A stretch of 64,000 nucleotides of DNA from Adiantum capillus-veneris (Eukaryota; Streptophyta; Polypodiopsida; Polypodiales; Pteridaceae): positions 100,617,412-100,681,411 of the forward strand of contig CM043963.1 of the NCBI GenBank assembly GCA_014529385.2, in the 5' to 3' direction. The notes below the pieces were generated by a model. The model ran no database searches and was not told the origin of the DNA. It saw nothing but the letters and a program-made list of their open reading frames with translations. Positions 19,824 to 32,355 of this stretch are shown here, piece by piece (position 1 is the first letter of the stretch; every line of letters begins with the position of its first letter). The position numbers and the translations under genes are program-made.

Positions 19824-20849
19824 GGGGAGTGAGAGAGAACTGATGCTACTACAGTAGCTTACCGTGCTATCTTTGAGGCTGGCTTGGATGGGGAGTAATC
19901 CGCATCCGAGTGTCCTCAAGATAGACGCGATTGTAAAGAGTGCCTAGCCCAAGCCCAAGTAGACCAAGCCGTGCATAAAGCAACCTCCTCTGTCTAGGAG
20001 TCCTCATGTATGTGTACATAGCATGACGGGCACTGTGTGTCGGCAAAAAAGTGGACCACAATGTGTCTACATCCTATTGCGTCTGGAGGTGTCACAACAA
20101 ACTTGGCCAATGGCCAAAGAGTCAGAAGCAAGTCTGTAACCCCTAGGTCTCCCATGTGGTGAGAGAACTCTAGGGCCTATGTCTACAGCCACTTCAACAT
20201 TGAGTCTATGGTCCACTCAGCGTGGTCTCTGCCGCATAGGGGAAATGAGAAGCCAACCACTGAGTCCAAGGCCTCTATCCCCCTAGCTGCAAGGAACAAC
20301 ACATGAACTCTGAAGCAAGCTGCCTCAAGGTATGGTGAGGGGTCTCCAAGAAACTGTGTAAAGTCGTAGGCAAAGAAATCCCAACGGCGACAAATGTCAA
20401 AACTCGTCAGACCACGAGGAACGACTGCAAGGGAGACTTCTGCACCAGAAGAGGGGGTCTCAAGAAAGGTTGTTCCTCTCTTGCTAATCAACTTGTGGCA
20501 ATGGCGTTGCCAAGAGATGGCCTAGCTACCGAGGTAGGCCCTGCCCCTTGAGACGGCCGTGGGACTGGAGCGGGAGGAGGTGAGGTAGCAAGGGGGGCGA
20601 GTGGGATCGACAAAGGTAGGAGGGAGATATGGAGAGGTAGAGGGAGGAGGAGGAGGAGGGGGAGAGGGGGAACTCGGTGGGAGGAGGGGCTGTCAAGGGT
20701 GAGGCTGAGGTGGAGGATGGAGCAGGGAACTCATCCTACTGAAGAGGATCGAATCAATTCCCGTGGGAACCCACTGCTACTGGGTAGGAGCCTGAGGACC
20801 ACTTTGAGTGTCAGACTGGCGCGGTGCCCCTGTCAACGTCAACCACGAA
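19824..20849 (-). other. LINE A linker between ORF1 and endonuclease
   Basis: No domain is recognised. Minus-strand frames at 19867-20061 and 20183-20491 are probably degraded remains of the ORF1 C-terminus and the inter-ORF spacer. The 20560-20720 stretch is G-rich on the + strand (GGAGG repeats). Confidence 0.4.
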
Positions 20850-21591
20850 CCTGCTACCGACCCTCCTTCGCTTGAGCCCCAGGCTCAGAGGGTGGCTTTG
20901 TCTGCGTGCTCTGTGGCTTTGCCTACTACTGGTGGCCAGCCCTTGAGGGCTGGGGTTGGGCCTGTGGTGTAGGTCGGGGTCTCCTCTGTGAATAGGCCTT
21001 CGCAAGATGGCCCATCTATCGACAAATGAAGCACTGATTTGGGAGACCCAAATACTCCACACTCTGCCTGAACCAACCCCCACTCACCCAAGGAAGAAGG
21101 ATAACCTTGCGGAGAGTATGGGTGTCCCTAACCAGAACTCGGACTGATGGAATGCCGGCCGCCTTGGCAGCTATTGAGGCTGCCATGCGAGGTGTCTCCA
21201 GGACAATCCCAATCATTGAGCCTATCCTGGACAAAAGTGGTAAGTACTCCCTCCTCAGACCAGGAAAGAAGACGGAGATGGGAAGGTCTGCCTCCTCTAC
21301 CAAAACATCTGAAGCTGGGTCAAAACCATGTCTCCACTGTCGAAAGTGGGCTTGAACTGTTCGGATTGTTAGAGGGCTCATCGCAATGACCTTGGACACC
21401 ATATCGGATGTCTCAAACTCTATTTGGTAGTAACCGCGTCCGAGGAACTGAACATCCAAAATGTTGCCCACCTCTGTGGGAAGGCGGGCCTGGAGAAGAC
21501 CAAGCAGCTCTCCTCTGTTGGGTCTGGTACCGAGAATCTGGTAGATGACGGATGTCGCCTGCAGGCATTCCACCTCTGCGGCTAGGCTCAC
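20850..21591 (-). pseudogene. LINE A ORF1 (DUF4283-like, zinc knuckle), broken
   Basis: Minus-strand ORF1 of the L1-like LINE, an RNA-binding protein that forms particles with the element RNA. The open segment 21016-21591 carries a DUF4283-like fold (FLGRGYYQIEF, then VSKVIAMSPLTIRTVQ, HFRQWRHGFDP). It ends with SVEYLGLPNQCFICR, the first half of a CX2C zinc knuckle. A TAG follows, then MGHLAKAY, where the final knuckle Cys has become Tyr. No in-frame ATG precedes the domain, so the N-terminus is lost or shifted. Plant L1 elements commonly pair DUF4283 with such a knuckle, which supports the family call. Confidence 0.7.
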
Positions 21592-22346
<755 letters not shown>

Positions 22347-22881
22347 GACAGTAGACCCAACTTGATACAACATTAGATGCAGTGAATGTTTGAAAGAGAC
22401 TGAGACTTGGAAACAATTCACTCAAACAATCTATCTTTTTATTAGCTAGATTGCACCCAAGGTTAGCAAGGCTAATCTGCCATGGAATCTTCCAAAAATA
22501 TCTTAGGTGTCTACCTTCTAGTAGCCCTCCTATCAGTCCACTATCCCCTTTGTTTTTTGAAGGATTACAATATTTCTCAACTAAGAAGCAATGCAACCCA
22601 AATCTTGGAGGTAGAGCTCCAATCACATTCGAGGCTTTTTAGCAATTATCTCACAACCTTAACTTTTCTCCCAAGGAGTGCGACCACCTTCGTCTGTGTG
22701 TCTGATGCCCCTACGAACCGTTGGCACTACTCAACTTAAAAAGATAACAGAGAGGCTCAAGGTGGCTACAAATCCTTATACCCATGGCTTCACTCCTTCT
22801 TTTCTTCTCCATCTTCTCCACCTTGGCTGCCACCTTGGCTACAAGGCTCGGCTACCTCCCTTGAATTTTGCCCTTGAATTA

Positions 22882-22966
22882 TGAGTACAGTGGGCCACTA
22901 GGTTTCCCACTTCTTTAATTGTATGGGTGCAGTGGGCCACTGGGTTGTCCGCTTCTTTAATCGTAT
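22882..22966. repeat. 42-bp tandem duplication
   Basis: Two units with the shared core AGTGGGCCACT and CTTCTTTAAT, at about 22882-22923 and 22924-22966. Confidence 0.75.
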
Positions 22967-23757
22967 CCTTGACACCATCAAGAAGCCCTTGACTTGCTGA
23001 CACACCAACACTGATCATGTGCGAGCTCCCTTGAGTTGCGAACTCACAACGTCTCGCAAAGACGTGGGTGTAGAAAGAGCTTGAGGTTACTTTAAACCAT
23101 CTCTCCTCAACCCATTGACCCTGCCATCAAACTGTCATTTAAGATGCCTAGCAGCTACTGTCTAATGCATAGCCATCTATTTCGCCCCACTACTCAACTG
23201 CATGTTGAGGTGACGACAGTCGAGAGATGGCTCAAGTAGATTGCACATTATTAACTATGATGGATCAAATTGGCACAACCTACAACATGGTATAATTGTA
23301 ACTAGGCAACAAGCAGAGGGGACCTCTGATCACATCCATGAAGAGAATTGTAGCCAGGTTGTGCCTCTTTCCATTCATGATATAGCCATGGTGCCAACTA
23401 GCTTGCAAGGCTTTACAAATTAGAGTTGATTAGGATGGTTGACGTCCCATAAACTAATGTGTGTAGGCGGGCACACAATCAAGAGGACGTGGACTAGCAG
23501 ATTACATACATAAATATTGACTTGCTTCATGGTACCCTGTGACCAAAGAGTGCATTGCATGCAACTTCGATTGTAATAAGCACCTCATTATCATTGTTCT
23601 TGGAGCTTCCATGAAGCATCAGAGTTAAGGGCCAAGGTCAATGAGACAAAGATCTGCCTACACAAAATGGCTAGCGGTTGATTTCTATTATAATCTCTCG
23701 AGGCAATTCAATCATAGAAGGGGCAAGATGGCAACTAGAGAGTTTTTATAAGATCCT

Positions 23758-23862
23758 AGGAACTAGCACATACACATCTCCACCCAACCATGCCATATAT
23801 TGGCAATTGGCATGCTAAATATTACCTCCTTAATGGCATGTGAGTCATGGCCCTTGGCCTCA
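23758..23862. repeat. dispersed repeat unit, copy 1
   Basis: An approximately 105-bp segment with ACACATCTCC, CCAACCATGCCATATA, CTCCTTAATGGCATGTGAGTC and GCCCTTGGCC. It recurs in diverged form at 26752-26860 and partly at 26886-26950. Confidence 0.6.
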
Positions 23863-24395
23863 TATTACTCTCCCCTTGGAGAAGCATTTTTGTCCTTGAC
23901 AACACAAGTGGTGATATCTTCATAAGAACACTAATGTCGTCATCCTTCACGGATCTAGTTGTCTATTTGACCTCTACACGGTTCAATAGGAGGTTTGATG
24001 AAACCAAAACATTTTGATTTTCTACATCGTTGTCCCTTTGCAATTGTTTGTGTAACTAGCTTATATCCAAAAGAGTGTGTAGAAGCTTGATTTATAACAC
24101 TTGAGCACTTTAAATGAGTTACCACACTAAGAGGTGTTTAAATGAATGACTAGGTTGCACACTTTGTAAATATACTGGAACATGCAAGAATACCTCTTCT
24201 CAACTTTCCATGAAAACGACATGCTGACATAACTCGTCAACAAAGATTAAGTCCTTGACGTGCTATCATTTCTCATCAGTAAAAAACCCCACCATAACTG
24301 ATGATCAGGATTGAGAACCTGATCTAAACATGTAGGAACTAAACCTAGTTGCAACATGTTTTGCATCATGATAAGGAAAGTCCAATTAGAGAGAG

Positions 24396-24541
24396 GACCT
24401 TTCCAATTGGATTGGTTTTGCCTAGCATACGCTCTTAGCATATCCTTTAGCACGAGATTAACAAGAATGACCTTTCCAATTGGATTGCTTTTTGTTAACG
24501 TACGCTTGTAGCCTATCCTCTAGCATGAGATTAACACTTAT
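24396..24541. repeat. 73-bp tandem duplication
   Basis: Two units sharing GACCTTTCCAATTGGATTG, a variable middle and GAGATTAACA, at 24396-24468 and 24469-24541. Confidence 0.75.
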
Positions 24542-26130
24542 ACATTACGAAATGCTTCATAAGCTATAACAGTCTCAACAGTTTGAGCCGATATTATAAG
24601 TGCTTTTCACAATCTATACTAGCATGTATACATCACAATTCAACATTGCCATATGTAAAATGTGAGCTTATATCCCTAGTTTTCTAATTCCCAAACATGT
24701 GTGCCAGAGCCCTTAATGCAAAGTCAGTTGGCAATAGCTAAGCATGGTTAGAAGCCTTGCTACATAACAAGAAATCTTTTCCAAGTGAAAGGTTAAAACA
24801 CAAAAAAACAAGAACTTCTTGAAATTTTCTAACCTATTGCCCCTTGGTGGCCAATTGTCCTGAAATCCAAAAGTAAATGCTCACTTAAGAGTGAATTTTC
24901 ATTATGCTTTTGTCATCCTTATGTTTGAATCTGACTCATAGCCATGTATATTGCTAGGTTGAGAGTTGTTGTATGTACCATGCACGCTTGGATTGGTTTA
25001 TTTTGGCACTCAATGAAATATCATTCAGACATGTTGCAAAGTCCTCCCAAGTTCATATGTTGATAGCATATTCCAAACTTTGGAAGTTCCTACGCAATAT
25101 GATTTAAATTGAAGCCATGCTTCACCTAAGGGTAACATAAGAATAAAACATGATGGAGTGTTTGTGGTCATAGCTAATGGATGCTCTTGCTGAACATATT
25201 GATGGCATGGCAATAATTGACATTGGTAAGCTTTTATAGAGAATCGGCCGTGTTGAATCGTATTAAAGTACTTTAGATTGCCCAATCTTGGAAAGAGATA
25301 GCTTAGCCATCAAACTTCATTGAACTGCAAGCCCCTTCTTGACCAAAGCAACTTTTGCTTGCCAAGATGACTTTGTAAAAAATTGGCAAGATTTAATAAG
25401 TGCAAAGTTGTAAACTTGAAAGCTAACTTGCTTAACGACATGCTTGAATGACCACCCTTGGCACTGGAATTCATATCTTCACGCGGTGTGATTTGACTAT
25501 GTAGGATGCATCACCTATGTAGAAGCCATGCTTCACCATGTAAAATTATCTTGATCGACCGAAGCTCAAAAAAACTTTGCCTAGGAACCATACCCTAGAA
25601 AAAATTCAAATCCAAAATTTAGAATAGAGAGAGAGATGCCTCTGCCAGCTCTTGAACAACAAAGAGCTTGCCATGCCGAACATCCTTCACCCTTCATCAA
25701 GGCTAACAACAGGGCTTGCCTTTGCATCATTGAAGCCTTGTCATGCTTCAACTTTGGAGAATTATACCAAAATTAATAATAGGAAGAACTTAGAAGTTAA
25801 AACTCTAATTTTAACGTACCACCGGCTTAGAAAAGCCCTTGGTACTACTCACTTGAACTAAGGAGTAACTTGTCTCCTTCTTCGGCTATCCTTCATGCTT
25901 CGATATAATTTCTTTGTGTATTTCATTGAGATTCCATTGAATTGAGTGGGAACCTCAGAAAATTGGAAGACTTGTGATGCAAGCTCCAGTTGCTTTGAGC
26001 ATCCTATGGTGCCTTGCCCTTTGGCGGCTTCTGTAGGCAATATTTCCTTGTGGAAAGCAAGCTTCGAAGCCTTGCTGCTGTGAAATTTGGCTATGGAAAT
26101 GTTGTTAAGTTAGAGATGAGAATAAAAATT

Positions 26131-26228
26131 ATTGTGCCTTGAACTAGAGGCTTTGCAAGATTAATGATGTTAGAAAATTTCTTGTGCCATGAACTAGAGG
26201 CTCCACAAGATAACTGATGTAGAAACCC
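26131..26228. repeat. approximately 52-bp tandem duplication
   Basis: TTGTGCCTTGAACTAGAGGC and TTGTGCCATGAACTAGAGGC open two adjacent diverged units, each ending GATGTTAGAAA or GATGTAGAAA. Confidence 0.65.
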
Positions 26229-26589
26229 AAAGGCTTATTGTGTGTACCTTTGTTAGTCGGGGGCGGGGGGCTAAAGTGGGTGCCCAATTTAACTCCATAT
26301 GTGGATGCACCGCAAAACAATAAGAATGGCCATGGAAACTTTGAAGTTAGTGAGCAAAGGGTAGATCGCTGGCCTGTACATACAAAATTTCCTCGCGCCA
26401 CAAAAATGTCCCATGGTGTAGGCAATCCCACTGACATCCTTTGCAACACAATTTGTGCAAGTCCATGCTACCCACTTCCTCTATACAAGAGTACACTCCC
26501 ATGCACGATACTTACTACTTCGAGATCGCCATGGAAATTCCCCTTTATAAGGGGGTGCTCATGCTGCCCTGTACTCAACTTACCCCACC

Positions 26590-26592
<3 letters not shown>

Positions 26593-26660
<68 letters not shown>
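26593..26660. repeat. (GA)n microsatellite
   Basis: A near-perfect GA tract of about 68 bp. Arg-Glu and Ser-Leu open frames across it are artefacts. Confidence 0.95.
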
Positions 26661-26665
<5 letters not shown>

Positions 26666-26751
26666 TTGAGCATCCAAGCATGCTAGTGCGGCTCGACCAT
26701 GCTTCTTCCCCTCCTTCCTTGCTACCTTGAGCCATAATACCAATATAAGAG

Positions 26752-26950
26752 GTTGAGAACTAGAACATGCACATCTCCCCCCAAACATGCCATCTATAAG
26801 CCCTTGGTCTGATAAGTATAGTCCCCCCCTTAACCTCATGTGAGTCCTCGCCCTAGGCCTACCCAAGGGCCAGGACTCACAAGCTTATCTCCCCCCAACC
26901 ATGCCATATATAAGCCCTTGGCCTGTTGAATATAGCCCCTTAATTGCATG
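26752..26950. repeat. dispersed repeat unit, copies 2 and 3
   Basis: 26752-26860 resembles 23758-23862. 26886-26950 repeats its core (ATCTCCCCCCAACCATGCC, TATAAGCCCTTGG, TTAATTGCATGAGAG), separated by about 25 bp. Confidence 0.65.
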
Positions 26951-27026
26951 AGAGAAGCCATATTATAATTAGGTCTCTTTGTGTTGTTTATAAGTTATGA
27001 CCTCAAAAAGGGAGAGCAAGGAGCTT

Positions 27027-27284
<258 letters not shown>

Positions 27285-28250
27285 AGATAGATTCATTATC
27301 GTCCACGGAGGTCAGATATGACCTTTGGGACCAAGAAAACATACATGGTTGGACCTCTTACCAGAGGAGTACATGGAGAATCATGGCTAAGGTGGATACA
27401 ACAAAATTTGTGACATATGTCACTTAGGGGAGAGAGAAGGGGAAGATGGCTTGGGGGTTTTTGGAGCCCGAAATTCTTCAATGGTGGCTTTGCCGCCTCG
27501 ATAGACGGCCCATTTGTCGGCTGCTCGTGCCTCTCGAACATTTTGGAGTTCTTGTTTCTTGACTTTAAGTTGGTCAGGTGTCAAGGCCTCACTTATCCAT
27601 ACTGTGGTGCCCTTGAGGAGTCGTGCTTGTTGTAGAAGTGTAATGCACGCCTCTTTAGTCTTGAAGACCAAGATGCCTTGGTTGGTGCGGTTGTCCTGGT
27701 GAACCCTCTCAATTGTGTTGGGGTCAAACTCGGTTGGGTGGATGGCTTGGTTGAGTTTCACTAGGGTTGTAGTGTAGTCGTCGTTCTCTTCCCACCAAGT
27801 AGATGGCAGGCTGCCGATATGAACAGATAGTGCTAGTCCTTCCCGTCTCGACGGCGTTCTTGCATGCACTCTTCTACTTTGGAGGAGACCGCCGCGGTTG
27901 CTGCTTGGACTTGGGTGGCAAGTTTGGCCATGCTTGCGGTGAAGGTGCTTTAGACTTCCTTTGCTTTGGCGAGACAATGCTTGCTATCATCTTTCTTTTG
28001 AGACTCCAAGGAGGAGAAACGTGCCTCAAGGGCTACAAGATGCGCCTTGAGCTCTGCGTTCTCATCCTTGAGCTCTCAAATTTGAGAGTGAAGGCGGTCC
28101 ATCCGATCCACCCGTGGGGTGGGCACAAAAAGCCATGTCCGCTTGATTGGGGAGAGAGATCCTCTTCGTTGCATCGTAGGTCTGAGATTTTTTCCATTGT
28201 AGTCGAGGGCGTAGATTACCCTTGCAGTGATGAAGCACAGATTTTTTGAG
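27285..28250 (-). mobile_element. ORF1-only LINE-like remnant
   Basis: The minus strand reads coiled coil, RNA-recognition-type region and C-terminal domain of an L1-style ORF1. After about 80 bp of 3' sequence it ends in an AGGTCA-GATA-TGACCT hairpin (27309-27324) and a GATA/AG simple-repeat tail. No endonuclease or RT separates ORF1 from the 3' end. The last 50 or so bases match the 3' end of the LINE at 31437-34430. This is the layout expected of a half-LINE, analogous to mammalian HAL1. A deletion product cannot be excluded. Confidence 0.5.
27420..28130 (-). pseudogene. L1 ORF1-like RNA-binding protein, broken
   Basis: The open frame 27420-27977 (-) contains LSVHIGSLPSTWWEENDDYT, then QAIHPTEFDPNTIERVH, GILVFKTKEACITLLQ and VWISEALTPDQLKVKK. 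This is the order seen in L1 ORF1 (Transposase_22-like): an RRM-type fold, then a C-terminal domain with the DLTP/ALTP-type motif. Upstream, in another frame (about 27960-28090), ELKDENAELKAHLVALEARF is a clear heptad coiled coil, as used for trimerisation. A stop and at least one frame change separate the coil from the RRM part, so the gene is dead. The C-terminus ends with KTPKPSSPSLSPK at 27420. Confidence 0.6.
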
Positions 28251-28497
28251 TTTCTGTGGGACGGGTTGCTTAGGTTAGGGCAATGGGTAGAGTATGTTTC
28301 CTTGCCCCCTTGGTGAAATGACAAGGTGTCGTGGGACGGCGGCGCGGCTTGGCTTGGCCTGAGCATAGCGCGTGAAGCGCTCGACCTGGCCTGGTTGGGC
28401 TGGTAATGCACGGACGCAGGCCCGAACAGAGTGCACGACAACGCACAGAGACAGGCTCGACAGAGCGCAGAGACCTTGCTGGACTGGAGTGGCGCAC

Positions 28498-28502
<5 letters not shown>

Positions 28503-28564
<62 letters not shown>
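28503..28564. repeat. (GA)n microsatellite
   Basis: A GA tract of about 62 bp after CGCACAAAAA. Confidence 0.95.
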
Positions 28565-28567
<3 letters not shown>

Positions 28568-28803
28568 AATGGAGAGTGGAGCAGGATAATGGAGACTCTT
28601 AGAATTTGCCTATTGAAGGATATGCATAGAAAGAGCTAGCTAAGGGGGCTCTGGACATTGTGATAGAGGAAATAGGGGGCATCCTTTGTATGTGCAATCA
28701 TTTTGTTTGTATGCTCCATGTGTGTAGATCTATTTTGTAAAAGACCAAATGACTTAAGTCTATGAGAAAAATATCAAATTACATCCATGTTTTATATGAT
28801 CTC

Positions 28804-28806
<3 letters not shown>

Positions 28807-28850
<44 letters not shown>
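28807..28850. repeat. (GA)n microsatellite
   Basis: A GA tract of about 44 bp ending in GATATCAATTC. Confidence 0.95.
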
Positions 28851-28853
<3 letters not shown>

Positions 28854-31368
28854 TCAATTCTTAATATGAGAACTCTATCTTATTTGACAAAAGTTTGATA
28901 TTTCTACACAATTATATTTACAAAAGGGATTTTATAATGCAATTTTTGGAAAAACCTCATGAGTTTTGTAAGAAAAAAGGGTTATTTTATTGCTTCAACA
29001 TGTGAGTTGAGGGTTTCCTAAAGGAATCGTTGAATGCACATTGTATGAAAAATTTCTTTGAAACCCCCAAGTTATTAACCTAATATTGAACCTTGACTTT
29101 TTAAAGTATTTGTCTTGGTATCTATCTTATGACACAGACTTGAGCAAAATCTTGAGACTAATATGCTTCTTTCCTTGGTGCAAGACTCTGTAGTAGTTTT
29201 GCCTTTTGCCTTTTGTGTTTTGGGCTTGAGTGAAGCGGAGCGACCCTGGTACCGCTCTGGACGATTTGTGAAACCTCTCATGAAAAAGGTGTGATTTGCT
29301 ACAAAAAGCCTGGGTAGTTTTCCTTTTTGGCAACAAACTTGTTTTGTATAATATCCTTAACTTGGAGTAGACTTTTTGGTGCCCGTTTCCCTTCTATGTG
29401 ATTGTTTTTTTATTATGTGTGGTCTCTTGTTTTGTCTTAGGCTTTTCATTGTTGCTTAATTTGACCTCCACTAAGGTCTTGATTTGATACTTGAATCAAT
29501 AGGGTAAAGGAGCCAATTTAGAGATGATTTCTTTTGTGTGGTCCCTTGTTTTGTCTTAGGCTTTTTCTTGTTGGTTGATTTTAGCTCCACTAAGGTCTTG
29601 ATTATCTACTTGGAACCCCCAGGGTAAAGGAGATAATTTAGAGACAAAAATTTTGAGCCCAAAGTCACGAATGGACCCACCCTGAACTTTCTGAGAATCT
29701 TGGTTATGTGTTTTATTGTGATTTGCTAAAAAGTGTTTCTAATGCACCCTCAAAAGTGAATTTTTCCAAATGGAGCATTAAAAAAAATTCTAAAAAATAT
29801 CAATCTCGGGATCATCTGATTCACCTTTTCATGAGTATTCTGGCGCAATGTCTACATATTCAAAATGATTAGATTTGTAAAGGCCCCCCCCCCCCCCAAA
29901 AAAAAATAAAAACCCAAAAAACCCCAAAGAATATTAAAATGGTTAGCATTTTCACAAACTATCTTCAAACTGGCTCCTTCACCCTACTTTGGAAGCCCTT
30001 AGCCATCAAAATATCCTTGTGCCTTGGCTTCCAAGACCACTTCCTCGTTGGTTTCCAAAGGATCCAAACTCTCAAGAAAAGGGAAAAGGCCGAGTCCAAC
30101 CATCACCTTTTGATGGAGCATACCTTGAGGCCTTACATGACCTTCAATACCTAGCAACACGCACTAGCACCCCATTATATGAGGACTCGACTCTTCTAAT
30201 CCCCTTTGTCAAGCAACTACTCAAGTGAACCTATCAACATGTACCACTTTATGATCTTGTTCACATGGACCAAGGTTAGAAGTGACACACTCTAAGATTA
30301 GAAGTGATACACTCACCATTATTTAGTCTTAGTATCCAGGGGGTCACTTGAGTGGGGGGCATCTACGCTTGTGGCCCACAACCAACCATGTGATTAGCTT
30401 TGGCCAACATCCCTTAGTGTCTATAGAATCCCCTTGCCTCATGCTCATTGATGGAGCCTCTAGACTTAATTTTATGTCGAATTTCACTATGATAGCTCTT
30501 AAACAACCCTACCTCTGCTGCTCATACTCATCTTAGCTTACCAACACACAATGCTCCCAATGGGCATTGTGGAGTGGTTCCCTTTGCTAGTACAAGTAGG
30601 CCCCTTTACAAGTACAACTTTGCTTTCAAATTATCTTTTTGATTCTTTTGTCTTCCCTAGGTGGTTTAAGGCTCTCCTCTACTTATCGGCCAACCATGGC
30701 TGAGGCACACTAAGGCATTGCATGATTGGGAGATGATGCAATGTGGATCACAACTCATAGTCATCAAATGCAACCTATCAAACTTGAAGAGGGAGTTGAT
30801 GTGAACATCCAATAAAGCTCCATCTCTATGTTTTCTAAGCCAGAGGCACCCTCCACATGATGCTATGGGGGTTCACCTATAAGAAGAAGTCTAAATAAGA
30901 TGCATTTCAAAAAAGTATTTTAAAACCCCTATATCTATGTGCAATAGGATAATAAAATGACCCTTTTTCTTAAGAAACTAATTGTTTTCCCAAAATGGAA
31001 TCAAAACCCCCATGGAATCATGTAAATTTCTAATAACTTTGCCAAATAAAATATGGCACCTTATTTTGAGCTTGTGCGATACACTTACAATTTTGGAAAT
31101 GCACCCCTTGAGTGACGATGCCACAAATGATGGGTTAGAGTAATGGACTCTCTACCCCATTATTTTGAGACCTCACCCCTGACTTCTACACCACTGTGCA
31201 CAGACCACCATGCAACACACAAATTGAGCCTAGTCCCAAGCCTCCCTCTGTAAGACTAGTTCTTTTTTTTTAGCGAGCATTTTCTAGCAAGCGCTTTTGA
31301 AATCCAACACACTGATTCCTAAAAGATTCTAGAGATCTATTCCCTTGACTCTCCCACCCTCTCTCCCC

Positions 31369-31371
<3 letters not shown>
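28851..31371. other. AT-rich stretch without recognisable genes
   Basis: No domain is seen on either strand. It includes the 119-bp tandem duplication at 29417 and a C-run followed by an A-run near 29883-29907. Short + frames at 29939-30228 and 30348-30536 lack motifs. Confidence 0.5.
29417..29654. repeat. 119-bp tandem duplication
   Basis: Two units, 29417-29535 and 29536-29654. They share GTGTGGTC, CTTGTTTTGTCTTAGGCTTT, CTCCACTAAGGTCTTGATT and AGGGTAAAGGAG, with moderate divergence. Confidence 0.85.
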
Positions 31372-31439
<68 letters not shown>

Positions 31440-31490
31440 ATTATCATCCTTGAAGGTCAAATATGACCTATGGGATCAAAGTTACATGTG
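31372..31490 (-). repeat. LINE C 3' terminus: hairpin plus (CT)n tail
   Basis: On the minus strand the LINE ends with a perfect 6-bp-arm hairpin (31454-31469, AGGTCA-AATA-TGACCT as read on +), then GGATGATAATAAAAT and about 64 bp of (CT)n (GA on +). There is no poly(A). The same arrangement in diverged sequence occurs at 27285-27345. Confidence 0.65.
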
Positions 31491-31699
31491 ATGTAGTATG
31501 TGTGTGGATGATGAGTGATTCTCGATGCCCCAACATTGTGGTGATGAGAGTCATAAAGGAGAGCCCACACTATGGCTGGGAGAGGAAAGTGTGTAGGTCT
31601 AAGTCATGGCTGAAAATGTGAGAGAAGCAAGTTCAGATGTGACCAAAAGCTGAGCACTCTAATAGTGTATGGTACTCAAACTCTTAAACTTGCAATGAG

Positions 31700-32350
31700 T
31701 ATAATGTGCACAATCAGTTTGACTCTTCTCCATTGCCCCAATGCCCTGTCTTGCATCGAAGGGAGTGGAAGCTAAGCCAAATGGTTGCAATAGTGCATAT
31801 CAATGTCAAAGGGATGGGCTCAAGTGTGTAAGGGTGAGTACGGTTTCCTCTTTCAATAAAGAAAATGTTTTTGTAGTTGGGGACAATATGGGTGGTGTAG
31901 TGTATGGAGCATGACCCACCTGATTCCTCTTAAGCCGTAATACATTGGCGTTGTAGAAAAGCTTCATTCACTCGGGAGTCTATTGAAGCAACAAGTGTAA
32001 TGCATCCCATATCCCAAACCACTTCTTTATGTCTGGCATCCATATGGTGCTCAAGATATTGCTTTTATGCGTCTTTTGACCTTTTTTTCTTGCTTACCAT
32101 GCAATTGTAGGAAGTTGATGTGAGGGGTTTTGACTCCATTTTGATGCATCTTCATCATGTACTCCACAACCCTTTCCATGTTCATAACCTCAATTGGAAG
32201 AGATCCCGACTCAAGAAGTAGGATCATGTATGGTGTTTGTGTTTTAACTTGGATAAAGTTTGTAAGAAAACACTTTTGGACGTTCTTAAACTCTTTTCAA
32301 GTAGACTTTGAGATGCTCCCGCGCCACACTTCAACTCCATAAAGGAGAAC
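31700..32350 (-). pseudogene. LINE C post-RT region
   Basis: From 32345 downward the minus strand reads PVLLYGVEVWRGSISKSTW, then FKNVQKCFLTNFIQVKTQTP, YMILLLESGSLPIEVMNMER and EYMMKMHQNG. This is the conserved region after the RT thumb in several non-LTR clades. Beyond about 32080 only fragments survive. Confidence 0.65.
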
Positions 32351-32355
32351 CGGTG

